Shown one piece after another: positions 1-9,119 of a stretch of 64,000 nucleotides of DNA. The position numbers and the translations under genes were made by a program. Origin of the DNA: Marinobacterium sp. xm-d-530 (lineage in GTDB: Bacteria > Pseudomonadota > Gammaproteobacteria > Pseudomonadales > Balneatricaceae); NCBI RefSeq assembly GCF_013283365.1, contig NZ_WBYM01000001.1, positions 186,001 to 250,000 on the forward strand, written 5' to 3'. How positions within the stretch are numbered: the stretch's first letter is position 1; the number at the start of each line of letters is the position of its first letter. Below the pieces are notes generated by a model that was not told the DNA's origin, made no database searches, and saw only the letters and a program-made list of their open reading frames with translations.

Positions 1-84
1 GAACTCCATGATCATTAGATCTGGGTTATCAGTCGTAAATACCGATTTCGCTTTACCGGCATATAGCTCTTCACGCTTTTCCAT
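1..84 (-). CDS. purC: SAICAR synthetase PurC, N-terminal fragment
   Basis: Reading the minus strand from an ATG at 84 gives MEKREELYAGKAKSVF followed by TTDNPDLMIMEF, which runs off the window edge. This is the conserved start of phosphoribosylaminoimidazole-succinocarboxamide synthase (purine synthesis, CAIR + Asp + ATP to SAICAR), whose usual N-terminus has the same E-L-x-x-G-K-A-K-x-V pattern. Only 28 residues are inside the window. purC lies just downstream of bamC on the same strand, as in E. coli and Pseudomonas. The 41-base gap to bamC suggests cotranscription. Confidence 0.9.
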   Translation of the reverse strand, partial: MEKREELYAGKAKSVFTTDNPDLMIMEF

Positions 85-125
85 TCAAAACTCCAAGGTA
101 ACCATCGATGCTGATGGTTTGAAAC

Positions 126-1481
126 TTACAAAGACAGGTTATCCTTAACTGTCCACAAAAATTCTTCAGCACTTTCAGAGCTAACTGGCTCACCCTTGTC
201 ATTATGAACAGAGAGGATCACCCCAGTTCTGGCGCGATTAAAGCGAACCTGAAAACGCTTATACAGCTCTAAATCACCAGATTCAGAGTTAACTCGCTTC
301 TGATTATCTTGACCAAAAACGTATACAACGCGCTTACCTACCCACACTTTAAAACCATCCATTGCCTGCAGCTCTTCTTGAGTAGCCTTGGCCCCTTTGA
401 CGATGGCATCTGGATCACTTGAGTAAACAACGTCTTTATCAATAGGATCTTCAACAGAGTTAGGATTCACTAGATCAAGTGTAATAGGCCCAGATTCTCG
501 GTTTTTCAGCCAATCTAAGAAGCCACTGTACTCTTGCTCTTTTAATGTACTCTTAAAGGTAAGATAAATTGCTCCAGACTCTTTATCTCGGGTCCCGACA
601 TCCACACCCGCTCTATCAAGAGCATCATTTACCATAACCCAGGCTTCGTCAGCAGAGGCCCTAATATTGAGAAGTGGCTGATTTCTTGAATCCTTGCCCA
701 TCTGAGCAGTAGGCCCAGAACCAACTTGGAAGCGAGAAAGCGTAGGCGCGGTAGAAGCTACATCCCCCTTACCCAAATAGTTCAACATGGCAAACATAAT
801 CTCGTTGGAGTACGCCAACTCAGTCGCATCACTGCTCCAATCGAGCTCACTCTTATCAGCACTCAATGCAATCTGAGCATGCTCCATGCTGATGGCTGTT
901 CTCTCGGTGTTATCAGGGTCAGGACGCAAACGCACTCGCAGTTTGTTGAGTGAGGGCTCATTTGCTTCAGAGTTAAACTTAACGGTATTCAATAGACGCT
1001 GAAAGTAGTTAAGATCCTCGCCTGCAACCTCTATCCACTCAGATTCCATCACGCCCGTTTTTGGGTCTGCAATGGCCAGGTTGATGTTGGCATCCTGCCA
1101 GAATGGCTTTAGTTCAACCCACACCTGGTCAATCGGCTCATCGACCAGAATGACACGCTCACCTTCAAGTGGTCGAATCGATGCACGATCATTGCCATCA
1201 ACGGCAAAAAAGAACTCTGGGCGAGGCGCTTCTGGAACCAGTTCGTTTGATACGACTTCTGATTCATTTATCTCAGGAACCTGAAGTAGATCTTCAGTGC
1301 TCTTGGCATTGATACCCTCAGGGATGACAAGACGTTTACCCGGCTGTGCAAGAGCGTACTCTTGACCGCGATCACGGATAACACCCTTCTCGCCGTATAT
1401 CGGGTTCGACTTGATTGCATCCTGCATCGTACAACCCGATACAACCAACGTTCCACACAGCATCCAAAAGCGAGCGTTCAT
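126..1481 (-). CDS. bamC: outer membrane assembly lipoprotein BamC (NlpB/DapX family)
   Basis: This is a 451-residue lipoprotein with a short hydrophobic signal and a lipobox ending in Cys17 (VVSGC). BamC is an accessory lipoprotein of the BAM complex, which folds beta-barrel proteins into the outer membrane. After the Cys comes a long unstructured stretch (about 18-100), as in E. coli BamC where it binds BamD. Two helix-grip-like domains follow (about 100-215 and 270-445). The protein is about 100 residues longer than E. coli BamC, mostly in linkers. It sits 10 bases downstream of dapA, the synteny that gave the name DapX. The family call rests on the lipobox, overall pattern and context rather than on strong motifs. 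Confidence 0.85.
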   Translation of the reverse strand: MNARFWMLCGTLVVSGCTMQDAIKSNPIYGEKGVIRDRGQEYALAQPGKRLVIPEGINAKSTEDLLQVPEINESEVVSNELVPEAPRPEFFFAVDGNDRASIRPLEGERVILVDEPIDQVWVELKPFWQDANINLAIADPKTGVMESEWIEVAGEDLNYFQRLLNTVKFNSEANEPSLNKLRVRLRPDPDNTERTAISMEHAQIALSADKSELDWSSDATELAYSNEIMFAMLNYLGKGDVASTAPTLSRFQVGSGPTAQMGKDSRNQPLLNIRASADEAWVMVNDALDRAGVDVGTRDKESGAIYLTFKSTLKEQEYSGFLDWLKNRESGPITLDLVNPNSVEDPIDKDVVYSSDPDAIVKGAKATQEELQAMDGFKVWVGKRVVYVFGQDNQKRVNSESGDLELYKRFQVRFNRARTGVILSVHNDKGEPVSSESAEEFLWTVKDNLSL

Positions 1482-1491
1482 AGTAGGGACC

Positions 1492-2367
1492 TTAAATCAA
1501 ACCTGTCTGTTTCAGCGCAGCAACAACCGTTGGGCGATTCTCTTCAGATAGCGGCGTCAAAGGCAGACGAATCCCCTGACCAATCAAACCCATCTCATAC
1601 ATGGCCCATTTCACTGGAATAGGGTTGGATTCAACAAATAGATCTTTATGCAGCGGCATCAGCTTCTGCTGTAGTGCTCGAGCTTCGTCGAACTTTTTAT
1701 CCAAGCCGAGCTGGCATAACTCGGCCATCGCCTTAGGCGCTGCGTTAGCGGTAACAGAGATATTCCCGTGACCGCCAGCAAGAATGAGCTCGATCGCGGT
1801 GGCATCATCGCCTGAGTAGATTGCGAAGTCGGCTGGTGCGTTATCGATCAGGTATTGAGCACGCTCGATATCACCGGTCGCCTCTTTGATTCCGACGATA
1901 TTTTTCACCTCAGCCAGACGAAGCGTTGTCTCTGGCAACATATCACAGGCCGTACGACCGGGAACATTGTAGAGAATCTGAGGGATATCAACGGCTTCAG
2001 CAACCGCTTTGTAGTGTTGGTAGAGACCTTCTTGAGTCGGTTTGTTGTAGTAAGGGGTCACCAAAAGACAGGCATCAGCACCCGCATCTTTGGCACCGCG
2101 AGTCATCTCAATCGCTTCACGAGTAGAGTTAGCGCCTGTACCGGCAATGACCGGCATTTTGCCTTTACAACGCTCAACAACGCGAGCCACCACCTCTAGG
2201 TGCTCATCATAATCCAGTGTCGCAGACTCTCCAGAGGTACCCACAGCAACAATTGAGGCTGTACCCTGTTCGATGTGCATATCGACAATGCGATCTAAAG
2301 CCTGCCAATCAATATCACCGTTATCGTGCATCGGCGTTACCAGCGCAACGAGGCTGCCAAGAATCAT
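1492..2367 (-). CDS. dapA: 4-hydroxy-tetrahydrodipicolinate synthase
   Basis: DapA condenses pyruvate and aspartate semialdehyde, the first committed step to diaminopimelate and lysine. The 291-residue protein shows the TIM-barrel class I aldolase hallmarks: the GTSGESATL substrate-binding segment, YYNKPTQEG with the catalytic Tyr, and GIKEATGD with the Schiff-base Lys. The ATG at 2367 is preferred over an in-frame GTG at 2376, because AAGGTGA lies 5-6 bases before the ATG and the resulting N-terminus MILGSLVALVTPM fits the family. It is followed by bamC and purC on the same strand. A hairpin in its leader (2392-2431) is listed separately. Confidence 0.96.
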   Translation of the reverse strand: MILGSLVALVTPMHDNGDIDWQALDRIVDMHIEQGTASIVAVGTSGESATLDYDEHLEVVARVVERCKGKMPVIAGTGANSTREAIEMTRGAKDAGADACLLVTPYYNKPTQEGLYQHYKAVAEAVDIPQILYNVPGRTACDMLPETTLRLAEVKNIVGIKEATGDIERAQYLIDNAPADFAIYSGDDATAIELILAGGHGNISVTANAAPKAMAELCQLGLDKKFDEARALQQKLMPLHKDLFVESNPIPVKWAMYEMGLIGQGIRLPLTPLSEENRPTVVAALKQTGLI

Positions 2368-2391
2368 ATATTTCACCTTATTATGGCTCGG

Positions 2392-2431
2392 TTGCTGATC
2401 TCTAAGGCGTTATCCTTTTAATGATCAGCAA
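2392..2431 (-). promoter_or_regulatory. stem-loop in the dapA leader
   Basis: A perfect 9-bp inverted repeat (TTGCTGATC / GATCAGCAA) encloses 22 bases, within which AAGG/CCTT can pair again. It lies 25 bases upstream of the dapA ATG, just before the ribosome-binding site. There is no T-run after it, and the leader is far too short for a lysine riboswitch. It could be an mRNA stability element, an attenuator part or an operator palindrome. Function is unknown. Confidence 0.35.
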
Positions 2432-2520
2432 GAATACTATTTAGCCGACCATTTTAAACGATTTCCGGGTAACATTCGTAGAGGCACAGTAACTTTTTAT
2501 TGCATTACTAGGAGATAAAG

Positions 2521-2970
2521 ATGGTTGAAGTCGGTCAAACAGCTCCGGACTTTGAAGCAAAGGACCAGAATGGAGAGACAATCACGCTAAGTCAGTACAA
2601 GGGTAAAAAGGTTGTTCTCTACTTCTACCCTCGTGACAACACGCCTGGCTGTACCGCTCAAGCTTGCGACCTGCGAGATAATATTGAGCGATTGGCGGAC
2701 AATGGCTATCAAGTGATCGGTGTGAGCACAGATTCAGAGGCCAAGCATCGTAACTTCATCGAAAAGTATGATCTTCCCTTTCCACTTATTGCCGATACTG
2801 ACAATGCTGTTCATGAACTCTACGGAACCTGGCAGCTGAAAAAGAATTACGGCAAAGAGTACATGGGTACGGTCAGAACCACCTTCATCATCGATGAGCA
2901 GGGCAAGGTTTCTGATGTAATTGCCAAAGTCAAAACCAAAGAGCACACCGCTCAGATATTGGGCGACTGA
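2521..2970 (+). CDS. bcp: atypical 2-Cys peroxiredoxin (BCP/PrxQ)
   Basis: Thioredoxin-dependent peroxidase that reduces H2O2 and organic hydroperoxides in the cytoplasm. The 149-residue thioredoxin-fold protein contains YPRDNTPGCTAQACDLRD, with peroxidatic Cys44 and resolving Cys49 five residues later, the arrangement of alpha-helical PrxQ enzymes. AGGAGATAAAG precedes the ATG at good spacing. It is divergent from dapA as in many gammaproteobacteria, although the gcvR gene usually present between them in E. coli is absent. A strong terminator follows directly. Confidence 0.96.
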   Translation: MVEVGQTAPDFEAKDQNGETITLSQYKGKKVVLYFYPRDNTPGCTAQACDLRDNIERLADNGYQVIGVSTDSEAKHRNFIEKYDLPFPLIADTDNAVHELYGTWQLKKNYGKEYMGTVRTTFIIDEQGKVSDVIAKVKTKEHTAQILGD

Positions 2971-2980
2971 TCGATACGAT

Positions 2981-3007
2981 AAGGGGTGCCTCAGCACCCC
3001 TTCTTTT
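2981..3007 (+). terminator. rho-independent terminator after bcp
   Basis: AAGGGGTGC and GCACCCCTT form a perfect 9-bp stem with a CTCA tetraloop, followed by CTTTTT. It starts 10 bases after the bcp stop and also separates bcp from the convergent perM gene. Confidence 0.9.
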
Positions 3008-3025
3008 TAAAATTGACGATCCAAC

Positions 3026-4099
3026 TTACCCTGCATCAGATGGTGGCAGTTCATCCGCTGTAGGCCAGGCTGAGACAATCGACTTAACCAGAGTCGCCAG
3101 TGGGATAGCAAAGAAAACACCCCAGAACCCCCATAGCGTTCCAAATACCAGTACAGCCACAATGATAGAGACTGGGTGCAAATTAACCGCTTCGGAAAAG
3201 AGCAAGGGTACAATCACGTTACCATCGATCGCCTGAATGATCGTATAGGCAAGCATTAGGTAGAGAAACTGATCGCTCCAGCCCCATTGAAAGAAGGCAA
3301 TCAGCGCCACTGGGACAGTCACCACCGCAGCACCGATATAAGGAATCAACACCGACAGACCAACCAACAAACCAAGTAGCGCAGCATAGTTGATACCCAG
3401 CAGTGCAAAAGAGATAAAGGTAGCGACACCAACGATTAAAATTTCAATCGCCTTACCGCGGATATAGTTAGCCAACTGAGAGTCCATCTCGTTCCAGACC
3501 TGATCCATCATCTCCCGCTTCTTAGGCAGAAATGCAGTCCAACCAGCGATCAAACGATCACCGTCCAACAGGAAGAAGAGCACCAGAATAGGCACCAAAA
3601 CGAAGTAGATCAGCGCGGTTAACACACCCGTTAGAGAGCTTAACGAGAAGCTAAGTAGCCACTGCCCTAACTGACTCAGCTCAGCGGCAGCGGTGCCGAT
3701 AAGGTTGCGAATCTGTTCAGCAGAGACCAATTCAGGGTAGTTCTGAGGGAGCAGCATCAATACCTGCTGCAACTTCGTCACCATGCCGGGCAGCTCATTG
3801 AACAGGTTAACCAACTGCGTCCAAACTGCAGGGAGAATGAACAGGAACATTGCTACAACAAAACCGGTGAAGGCGATAAACATCGTTGCAACAGCACTTT
3901 TGTGACCCAAGCCAATGCTTTTCAATCGATTGACACCGCCCTGCATCATGAAAGCAAGAATGAGCCCGGCAAAGACCGGAATCAGCGCACCACCTAAGTG
4001 CCAAATCACCAAACCAGAGACAAACAGCAATAAAAACAGCAACAGCGCCTCCTCATTTGAGAAGTAACGTTGTACCCATTTACTAAAAATCTTTTGCAT
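3026..4099 (-). CDS. perM: PerM/AI-2E-type integral membrane transporter
   Basis: A 357-residue inner membrane protein of the AI-2E exporter superfamily (PerM, YdiK, TqsA), with paired N-terminal helices (about 18-60), two helices near 65-95 and 150-185, and four or five C-terminal helices (about 220-345). The soluble region between helices contains LLDGDRLIAGWTAFLPKKRE, typical of the family. The substrate is unknown; relatives have been linked to AI-2 export or Na+ extrusion. Placement beside bcp and divergent bepA matches E. coli perM (yfgO)-bepA, which favours PerM over the paralogues. A tusA-like gene lies 7 bases upstream, so the two are probably cotranscribed. Confidence 0.82.
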   Translation of the reverse strand: MQKIFSKWVQRYFSNEEALLLFLLLFVSGLVIWHLGGALIPVFAGLILAFMMQGGVNRLKSIGLGHKSAVATMFIAFTGFVVAMFLFILPAVWTQLVNLFNELPGMVTKLQQVLMLLPQNYPELVSAEQIRNLIGTAAAELSQLGQWLLSFSLSSLTGVLTALIYFVLVPILVLFFLLDGDRLIAGWTAFLPKKREMMDQVWNEMDSQLANYIRGKAIEILIVGVATFISFALLGINYAALLGLLVGLSVLIPYIGAAVVTVPVALIAFFQWGWSDQFLYLMLAYTIIQAIDGNVIVPLLFSEAVNLHPVSIIVAVLVFGTLWGFWGVFFAIPLATLVKSIVSAWPTADELPPSDAG

Positions 4100-4106
4100 C
4101 GCTCAA

Positions 4107-4343
4107 TTAACCTCTGCGAAGAAGGTGAATATAGGTTTGGTTGTTCTCTGTCGTGGAGATCAACTCATGATTCGACAGATCAGCATAAGCTTTAAAGTCA
4201 CGTACAGAACCCGCATCCGTCGCAATCACCTCAAGCACCTGCCCTACTTCAAGGGTGTTCAGCGCCTGTTTTGCTTTCAATAACGGCAGCGGACAAGCTA
4301 AACCCGACGCGTCGACTCTTTTATCAATGTAAATCTCTGTCAT
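4107..4343 (-). CDS. TusA/SirA-like sulfur carrier protein
   Basis: A 78-residue protein with the signature DASGLACPLPLLKAKQAL, in which Cys17 of the CPxP motif is the sulfur-carrying residue in the family. The fold is the two-layer alpha/beta TusA domain. E. coli TusA relays persulfide sulfur to tRNA thiolation, but paralogues serve other sulfur or redox roles, so the pathway here is not settled. It lies 7 bases upstream of perM and divergent from bepA. Confidence 0.85.
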   Translation of the reverse strand: MTEIYIDKRVDASGLACPLPLLKAKQALNTLEVGQVLEVIATDAGSVRDFKAYADLSNHELISTTENNQTYIHLLRRG

Positions 4344-4406
4344 ACTAAAGTCAGTGTAAAAAGCGAATCTATCGGCGCAATGTAACTGATATGCAGAACA
4401 AAGGCT

Positions 4407-5828
4407 ATGCTACCTCTGATGCGAACCCCTTTAATCATTCTACTATCCGGCCTTATCGGCTTGAGCGTGCAAGGCTCAGAGAAGCTGCCCTCCCTAGCAG
4501 GCAGCACCAACTCGAGCTATCAGCTTGAGCAGGAGAGAGCACTTGGCCAGGCCTGGATGCGCATGATGAAAGCCCAAGCCCAGCTTTTGGACGATCCCAT
4601 CGTCGAAAACTACCTCAAAGATCGACTCTGGTACCTATCTCCCTTTTCTGAGCTACAAGATAAGCGGTTAGATCTATTGGTCATCGACCAACAGGAGGTT
4701 AATGCCTTTGCCGCACCGGGCGGCATCATTGGCATCAATGCGGGTCTGCTGCTAGCAACAGAGACAGAAGATCAATTAATGTCGGTGATCGCTCACGAGC
4801 TTGCCCACTTAAGTCAGCGTCACTTTGCACAACAACAGGCGGCCAGCGAGAAGCGACAACCACTAGTATTAGCTGGCATCGTCGGCAGTATTTTACTCTC
4901 TAGCATCAACCCCAACGCAGGAGCAACCGCACTTCAAGGCACTATTGGAGCTTCAGAAAATGCAAGACTTAGCTTCAGTAGACAAAATGAGCTCGATGCA
5001 GACCAAGCAGGTATGCGCACGCTGGTTGCCGCAGGGTATGACCCTCAAGCGATGCCACAGATGTTTGCACAGCTAGCGCAAGCCAATCGTTTTTCGGGCA
5101 GCGCTGTACCCGAGTTTTTACGAACCCACCCAGTGACTGAATCGAGAATCGCTGATTCCACTAACCGTGCCATGAATTTACCGAGCGCAAGCACAGAGAA
5201 TCGTGACCACCAAAACTTTATGATTGCCAAATCGAGAGTGGCTGTTAAGTATGGCGCTGAAAATCAGCTACTTAACAACTCAGAATTAGATGAGTCAGCC
5301 AAGCATTTTACTCACTACTTAAAAGCGCTCTCTGTGAATAACAACGAGGAAGCGCAAAACCACTGGGAGGCACTCTCCAAAAGCTGGCAACAACACCCTT
5401 GGGTGCAACTCAGTCGTTTAACTCAACTCTCTCTCAGCGGGCAAGCGACTGGACAGTTAATGGATGAGCTAACGGACCTCTACCCTAATGACCTTGCCGT
5501 GCAAGCGGCACTGGCCAAGACCTATAGAGAGCAGGGAAACGTCTCACAAGCGATCAGCCTCTACAGAAAACTGCTTAGAGATCACCCCAACAATACACTG
5601 TTTTTATACCATCTCGCCGAGCTCTATGGCTTGATCAATGATATAGAGCAGCTTCACCGTACCCGAATTGAGTTCTTTTTTCAGCGAGCTGAAATTGATC
5701 TAGCGCTCAGGCAGGTAGAGTTTGCCCGCAGGGATGCTAGGAACAATAGGATTCAACTGGGTTGGCTCGAACAGAGGGAGAGAGAGATTCGATCAGACCA
5801 ACTGAGGTTTGATGAACTGTTTAAATAA
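4407..5828 (+). CDS. bepA: periplasmic M48 metalloprotease/chaperone BepA
   Basis: BepA supports LptD assembly and degrades misassembled outer-membrane proteins. The 473-residue protein has an N-terminal signal peptide (about 1-23, ending in a small-residue stretch). The M48 zinc site is H130-E-L-A-H134, with the third ligand Glu195 in NELDADQAG. A C-terminal TPR region (about 290-440) is recognisable from LAKTYREQGNVSQAISLYRKLL. Length is close to E. coli BepA (487). It is divergent from tusA-like/perM, conserved gammaproteobacterial synteny. The convergent neighbour is nadA. Confidence 0.92.
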   Translation: MLPLMRTPLIILLSGLIGLSVQGSEKLPSLAGSTNSSYQLEQERALGQAWMRMMKAQAQLLDDPIVENYLKDRLWYLSPFSELQDKRLDLLVIDQQEVNAFAAPGGIIGINAGLLLATETEDQLMSVIAHELAHLSQRHFAQQQAASEKRQPLVLAGIVGSILLSSINPNAGATALQGTIGASENARLSFSRQNELDADQAGMRTLVAAGYDPQAMPQMFAQLAQANRFSGSAVPEFLRTHPVTESRIADSTNRAMNLPSASTENRDHQNFMIAKSRVAVKYGAENQLLNNSELDESAKHFTHYLKALSVNNNEEAQNHWEALSKSWQQHPWVQLSRLTQLSLSGQATGQLMDELTDLYPNDLAVQAALAKTYREQGNVSQAISLYRKLLRDHPNNTLFLYHLAELYGLINDIEQLHRTRIEFFFQRAEIDLALRQVEFARRDARNNRIQLGWLEQREREIRSDQLRFDELFK

Positions 5829-5830
5829 AG

Positions 5831-5866
5831 ATTGAAGTGAGCAACTGAGAAAGTCACTCACTCAAT
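5831..5866. terminator. hairpin between convergent bepA and nadA
   Basis: ATTGAAGTGAG pairs with CTCACTCAAT: a 10-bp stem with one bulged A and a 15-base loop, lying in the 44-base gap between two converging genes. On the minus strand a T-rich stretch (CTTTATTT) follows. It is a plausible weak bidirectional terminator, but neither side has a clean T-run. Confidence 0.4.
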
Positions 5867-5872
5867 TAGAGA

Positions 5873-6916
5873 TTAGCGGGCTTGAAAGCTCAACATTCTC
5901 TCAAGTGGGCGAAGCGCACGTTGACGAAGTTCTGGATCGACAAAGACCTCTTCACGGCCATGACGCAGTCCATCCAAAATATTTTCAAGGCCGTTCATTG
6001 CCATCCAGGGACAGTGTGCGCAACTTCGACAGGTTGCACCAGAACCTCCGGTGGGTGCTTCAATAAAGGTTTTGCCTGGAGCAGCCTGCTGCATCTTAAA
6101 GAAGATGCCTCGATCGGTTGCTACAATGAACCTATCGTTTGGTAGATCATGAGCCGCTTTAATTAGCTGACTGGTGGAGCCTACTGCATCGGCAAGCTCA
6201 ACAACAGAGGCGGGCGATTCTGGGTGAACAAGCACCGCAGCGTCCGGGTAGACCGCTTTAAGATCCAACAACCCTTTCGCTTTAAACTCTTCGTGAACAA
6301 TACACGAGCCATCCCACAACAGCATCTCAGCGCCCGTTTGATTCTCGATGTAACTGCCTAGGTGCTTATCAGGACCCCAGATGATCTTTTTATCCTGATC
6401 AACCAGATGTTCAACGACTTGCAGTGCGATACTCGATGTCACCACCCAGTCCGCTCTCGCCTTCACTTCGGCAGAGGTGTTCGCATAAACGACTACTTCA
6501 TGATCAGGATGTGCATCACAAAACGCACTAAAGTCATCGATAGGACAACCGATATCAAGTGAACAGGTTGCCTCCAAAGTAGGCATCAAGATGCGCTTAT
6601 CCGGGCTAAGAATCTTAGACGTCTCACCCATAAATTTTACACCAGCGACCACAAGAGTAGATGCCGAGTGATTAGCACCAAAACGCGCCATCTCAAGCGA
6701 ATCAGCAACACAACCACCGGTCTTCTCTGCCAGTGCTTGAACCAGAGGATCAGTGTAATAGTGAGCGACCAAGCATGCATCGCGCTCTTTCAGTTCAACC
6801 GCTATCTGCTCTTCAAGATCAGCGACTTGAGCAGGCGTAAGATCACTGGGCAGATGCTCTTGAGCAAAATGCTCTTGCACCATAATACGTTGATCAAGAT
6901 CTGCTTTTGTTTGCAT
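5873..6916 (-). CDS. nadA: quinolinate synthase A
   Basis: NadA condenses iminoaspartate with dihydroxyacetone phosphate to quinolinate in de novo NAD synthesis, using an oxygen-sensitive [4Fe-4S] cluster. The long-form enzyme has Cys residues in [28 protein letters not shown] and the C-terminal [16 protein letters not shown], which include the cluster ligands. The start at 6916 ([10 protein letters not shown]) gives 347 residues, equal to E. coli NadA. An in-frame upstream start at 6946 lacks a clear ribosome site, whereas GAGG lies 5-6 bases before 6916. It follows queC on the same strand; nadC is also in this window (21.7 kb). Confidence 0.95.
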   Translation of the reverse strand: MQTKADLDQRIMVQEHFAQEHLPSDLTPAQVADLEEQIAVELKERDACLVAHYYTDPLVQALAEKTGGCVADSLEMARFGANHSASTLVVAGVKFMGETSKILSPDKRILMPTLEATCSLDIGCPIDDFSAFCDAHPDHEVVVYANTSAEVKARADWVVTSSIALQVVEHLVDQDKKIIWGPDKHLGSYIENQTGAEMLLWDGSCIVHEEFKAKGLLDLKAVYPDAAVLVHPESPASVVELADAVGSTSQLIKAAHDLPNDRFIVATDRGIFFKMQQAAPGKTFIEAPTGGSGATCRSCAHCPWMAMNGLENILDGLRHGREEVFVDPELRQRALRPLERMLSFQAR

Positions 6917-6973
6917 ACCAACCTCAAAAAGTGACGTATAAAGCAACGTCGTAACGAGTCAATTAGTTAAGAG

Positions 6974-7660
6974 TTAGACTGGGATATAACGTGTCGGATC
7001 CGAAACACCCGCATCATCAAAGCCTTTAGCTCGTAGGCGGCAACTGTCACAGCGACCACAAGCCCGGCCATCATCGTCTGATTGATAGCAGGAGACAGTC
7101 AAAGCGTAGTCCAGACCCAAACGATGACCGGCTTGAATGATCTCTGCTTTAGTAAGATCAATCAAAGGTGTCTCAATTTTGAATGGCTCACCCGTGACGC
7201 CGTTTCTAGTCGCTAGGTTTGCCATCTCTTCGTAGGCCTTAATAAACTCTGGACGGCAATCAGGGTAGCCCGAATAGTCCACAGCATTAACACCTATAAA
7301 GATCGCATCCGCATGCAAAACTTCCGCCCAGGCCAGCGCCATAGAGAGGAAGATCGTATTACGAGCAGGCACATAGGTGATAGGAACGCCCTCGGTTTCA
7401 CCCTCAGGCACCTCAATCGAACTATCGGTCAGGGCAGAGCCACCGAACTGAGCAAGATCAAGTGAAAATACGCGATGCTCTTTTGCACCAACAGAGGCAC
7501 AAACCGCTTTGGCGGCATTCAACTCAGTCAAAGCGCGCTGCCCATAGTCAAAGCTTAGCGCGTAACACTCATACCCTTGATCAGCAGCAATCGCCAATAC
7601 CGTAGCAGAGTCAAGGCCGCCTGATAGCAGAACGACCGCACGTTTCGTCTTTTGATTCAT
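6974..7660 (-). CDS. queC: 7-cyano-7-deazaguanine synthase
   Basis: QueC converts 7-carboxy-7-deazaguanine to preQ0 with ATP and ammonia in the queuosine pathway. The 228-residue protein has the PP-loop SGGLDS (13-18) and the C-terminal zinc site [20 protein letters not shown]. It starts two bases after the cpoB stop, so it probably shares the pal-cpoB transcript, a common pairing in gammaproteobacteria. queE, which is often adjacent, is not present here. Confidence 0.96.
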   Translation of the reverse strand: MNQKTKRAVVLLSGGLDSATVLAIAADQGYECYALSFDYGQRALTELNAAKAVCASVGAKEHRVFSLDLAQFGGSALTDSSIEVPEGETEGVPITYVPARNTIFLSMALAWAEVLHADAIFIGVNAVDYSGYPDCRPEFIKAYEEMANLATRNGVTGEPFKIETPLIDLTKAEIIQAGHRLGLDYALTVSCYQSDDDGRACGRCDSCRLRAKGFDDAGVSDPTRYIPV

Positions 7661-7662
7661 AG

Positions 7663-8505
7663 TTATGAGCGAGGCTTGTAGTTACGAGCTAGACCTGCAG
7701 CTGAGCTTTTCGGATACTCATCAAGCAGTTGTTTAAAACTGCTCTGTTGCGCAGCAGAATCACCTAAACGATCCTGCACAACACCCAGTTTATAGAGTGC
7801 ATCTGGGCGCTTACGATGGCCAACAAACTGAGAAACCACCGTTTCAAATGCGACTTTCGCTGAGTCTAGTTGCTGCTGAGCAAGCTTCACTTCGCCAATC
7901 CAGTAGTAGGCATTCGCTAGGTTATCACTGCTAGGATAGGTCTGAATAAACTGTTCAAAGGCTTGAACTGACTCATCAAACTTACGTTCACGAACCAGTG
8001 TGAACGCTTGCTGGTAAGCCACTCGATCACTGACTGTAGGTTCAGCAGGGGCTACAGGTGCTTCCGCCTCAACAGGAGAACCAGCAACGGTCTTCTCGAC
8101 TGGCTGTGTCGCAGCAGCACTACTTGAAACGGGTGCATTTGTTTCGGAAGCAGCCCGATTCTCACCAAGAGCCACACTTGGAGACGCTGTCTCAACAACA
8201 GGGTTAGTAGTAACTGGGTCAGCAGCAACAGGAGCCGGCGCAGCAAGCGGGTCAGCTTGTTGAAGCACTAAAGAGCTTAGGCGGCGATCCATATCACGGT
8301 AACGATCCAACTGCTCTTTTTCGAGCTTTTGTAAACGATACTGCTGTGTCTCAATCTCACCACGCAACTGGCGAACCTCAGCCTGCAGCTGCTGCAGAAG
8401 AAGAACCAATTCGCTGTTAGCTGATTGAGAATGTTGTGCTGCAGAAACAGAACTGCTGGCAATAGTGCCAGCAGTCAGTAGAGCAATAAATAGACGCAAT
8501 TTCAT
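7663..8505 (-). CDS. cpoB: cell division coordinator CpoB (YbgF)
   Basis: CpoB is a periplasmic partner of TolA and PBP1B that couples outer-membrane constriction to septal peptidoglycan synthesis. The 280-residue protein has a signal peptide (about 1-22), an N-terminal coiled coil for trimerisation (about 28-75, [22 protein letters not shown]), a low-complexity Ala/Pro/Val linker (about 85-155) and C-terminal TPR repeats (about 160-278, ending near GLARNYKPR). Its ATG overlaps the pal stop codon by one base (TAATG), indicating translational coupling. Confidence 0.94.
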   Translation of the reverse strand: MKLRLFIALLTAGTIASSSVSAAQHSQSANSELVLLLQQLQAEVRQLRGEIETQQYRLQKLEKEQLDRYRDMDRRLSSLVLQQADPLAAPAPVAADPVTTNPVVETASPSVALGENRAASETNAPVSSSAAATQPVEKTVAGSPVEAEAPVAPAEPTVSDRVAYQQAFTLVRERKFDESVQAFEQFIQTYPSSDNLANAYYWIGEVKLAQQQLDSAKVAFETVVSQFVGHRKRPDALYKLGVVQDRLGDSAAQQSSFKQLLDEYPKSSAAGLARNYKPRS

Positions 8506-9023
8506 TAGCGGCTAGTGTAGCTCAGTTCTACACGACGGTTTAGCGCCCACTCAGCTTCAGTGTGACCAAGCATAGCTGGCTTCTCTTCACCGTAAGAGAT
8601 AGTTTCGATCTGGTTGCTACCAGCACCGTTAACCATCAAAAGGCGAGCAACAGCGTTAGCGCGCTGTTCACCCAGCGCGATGTTGTACTCACGAGTACCA
8701 CGCTCATCAGCGTGACCTTCTAAACGTACAGTCGCGCCTGGGTTGTTCGATAGGTACTTAGCATGCGCTTCAAGATCAGAGAAACCTTCCTGTTTAACAA
8801 CAGCCTGATCGAAGTCGAAATAGAAAACGGTGCGCAGTTTAGCAACTTCAGCAAAAGAGCCAGCAGTCACATTGCTGCCGTCAGCGCCCTGAGCAGTTGC
8901 TGCGTTGTTGGTAGCTGCACCATCTGCACCGCCATCCGTTGTTGTGCTAGTTGAACTACAACCTGCAACCAGCGCTACGGCTGCTGCAAGTGCTGCTACA
9001 CGAGTCATTGCGATTGCGCGCAT
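8505..9023 (-). CDS. pal: peptidoglycan-associated lipoprotein Pal
   Basis: Pal anchors the outer membrane to peptidoglycan as part of the Tol-Pal system. The 172-residue precursor has a lipobox ending at Cys22 (ALVAGC), a Ser/Thr/Ala/Gly-rich linker, and an OmpA-like domain containing VFYFDFDQAVV, GHADERGTREYN and the peptidoglycan-binding helix NIALGEQRANAVA. The ATG at 9023 has AGGAG seven bases upstream and is chosen over a TTG six bases earlier. tolQRAB, normally directly upstream, are missing from this side; the next gene upstream encodes a Tim44-like protein. Confidence 0.97.
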   Translation of the reverse strand: MRAIAMTRVAALAAAVALVAGCSSTSTTTDGGADGAATNNAATAQGADGSNVTAGSFAEVAKLRTVFYFDFDQAVVKQEGFSDLEAHAKYLSNNPGATVRLEGHADERGTREYNIALGEQRANAVARLLMVNGAGSNQIETISYGEEKPAMLGHTEAEWALNRRVELSYTSR

Positions 9024-9119
9024 CGTCAATCTCCTAAAATAAAATTTTTATTGGTCCTATTGGATAATGCTTAAACTATAGGCTGAGCTAAAGGATTTCA
9101 AGCGACTATCTAAAAAAAC

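Noticed and set aside
2377-2520. Lysine riboswitch upstream of dapA
   Set aside because: The leader is under 150 bases and lacks the multi-helix lysine aptamer; only a simple two-part hairpin is present.
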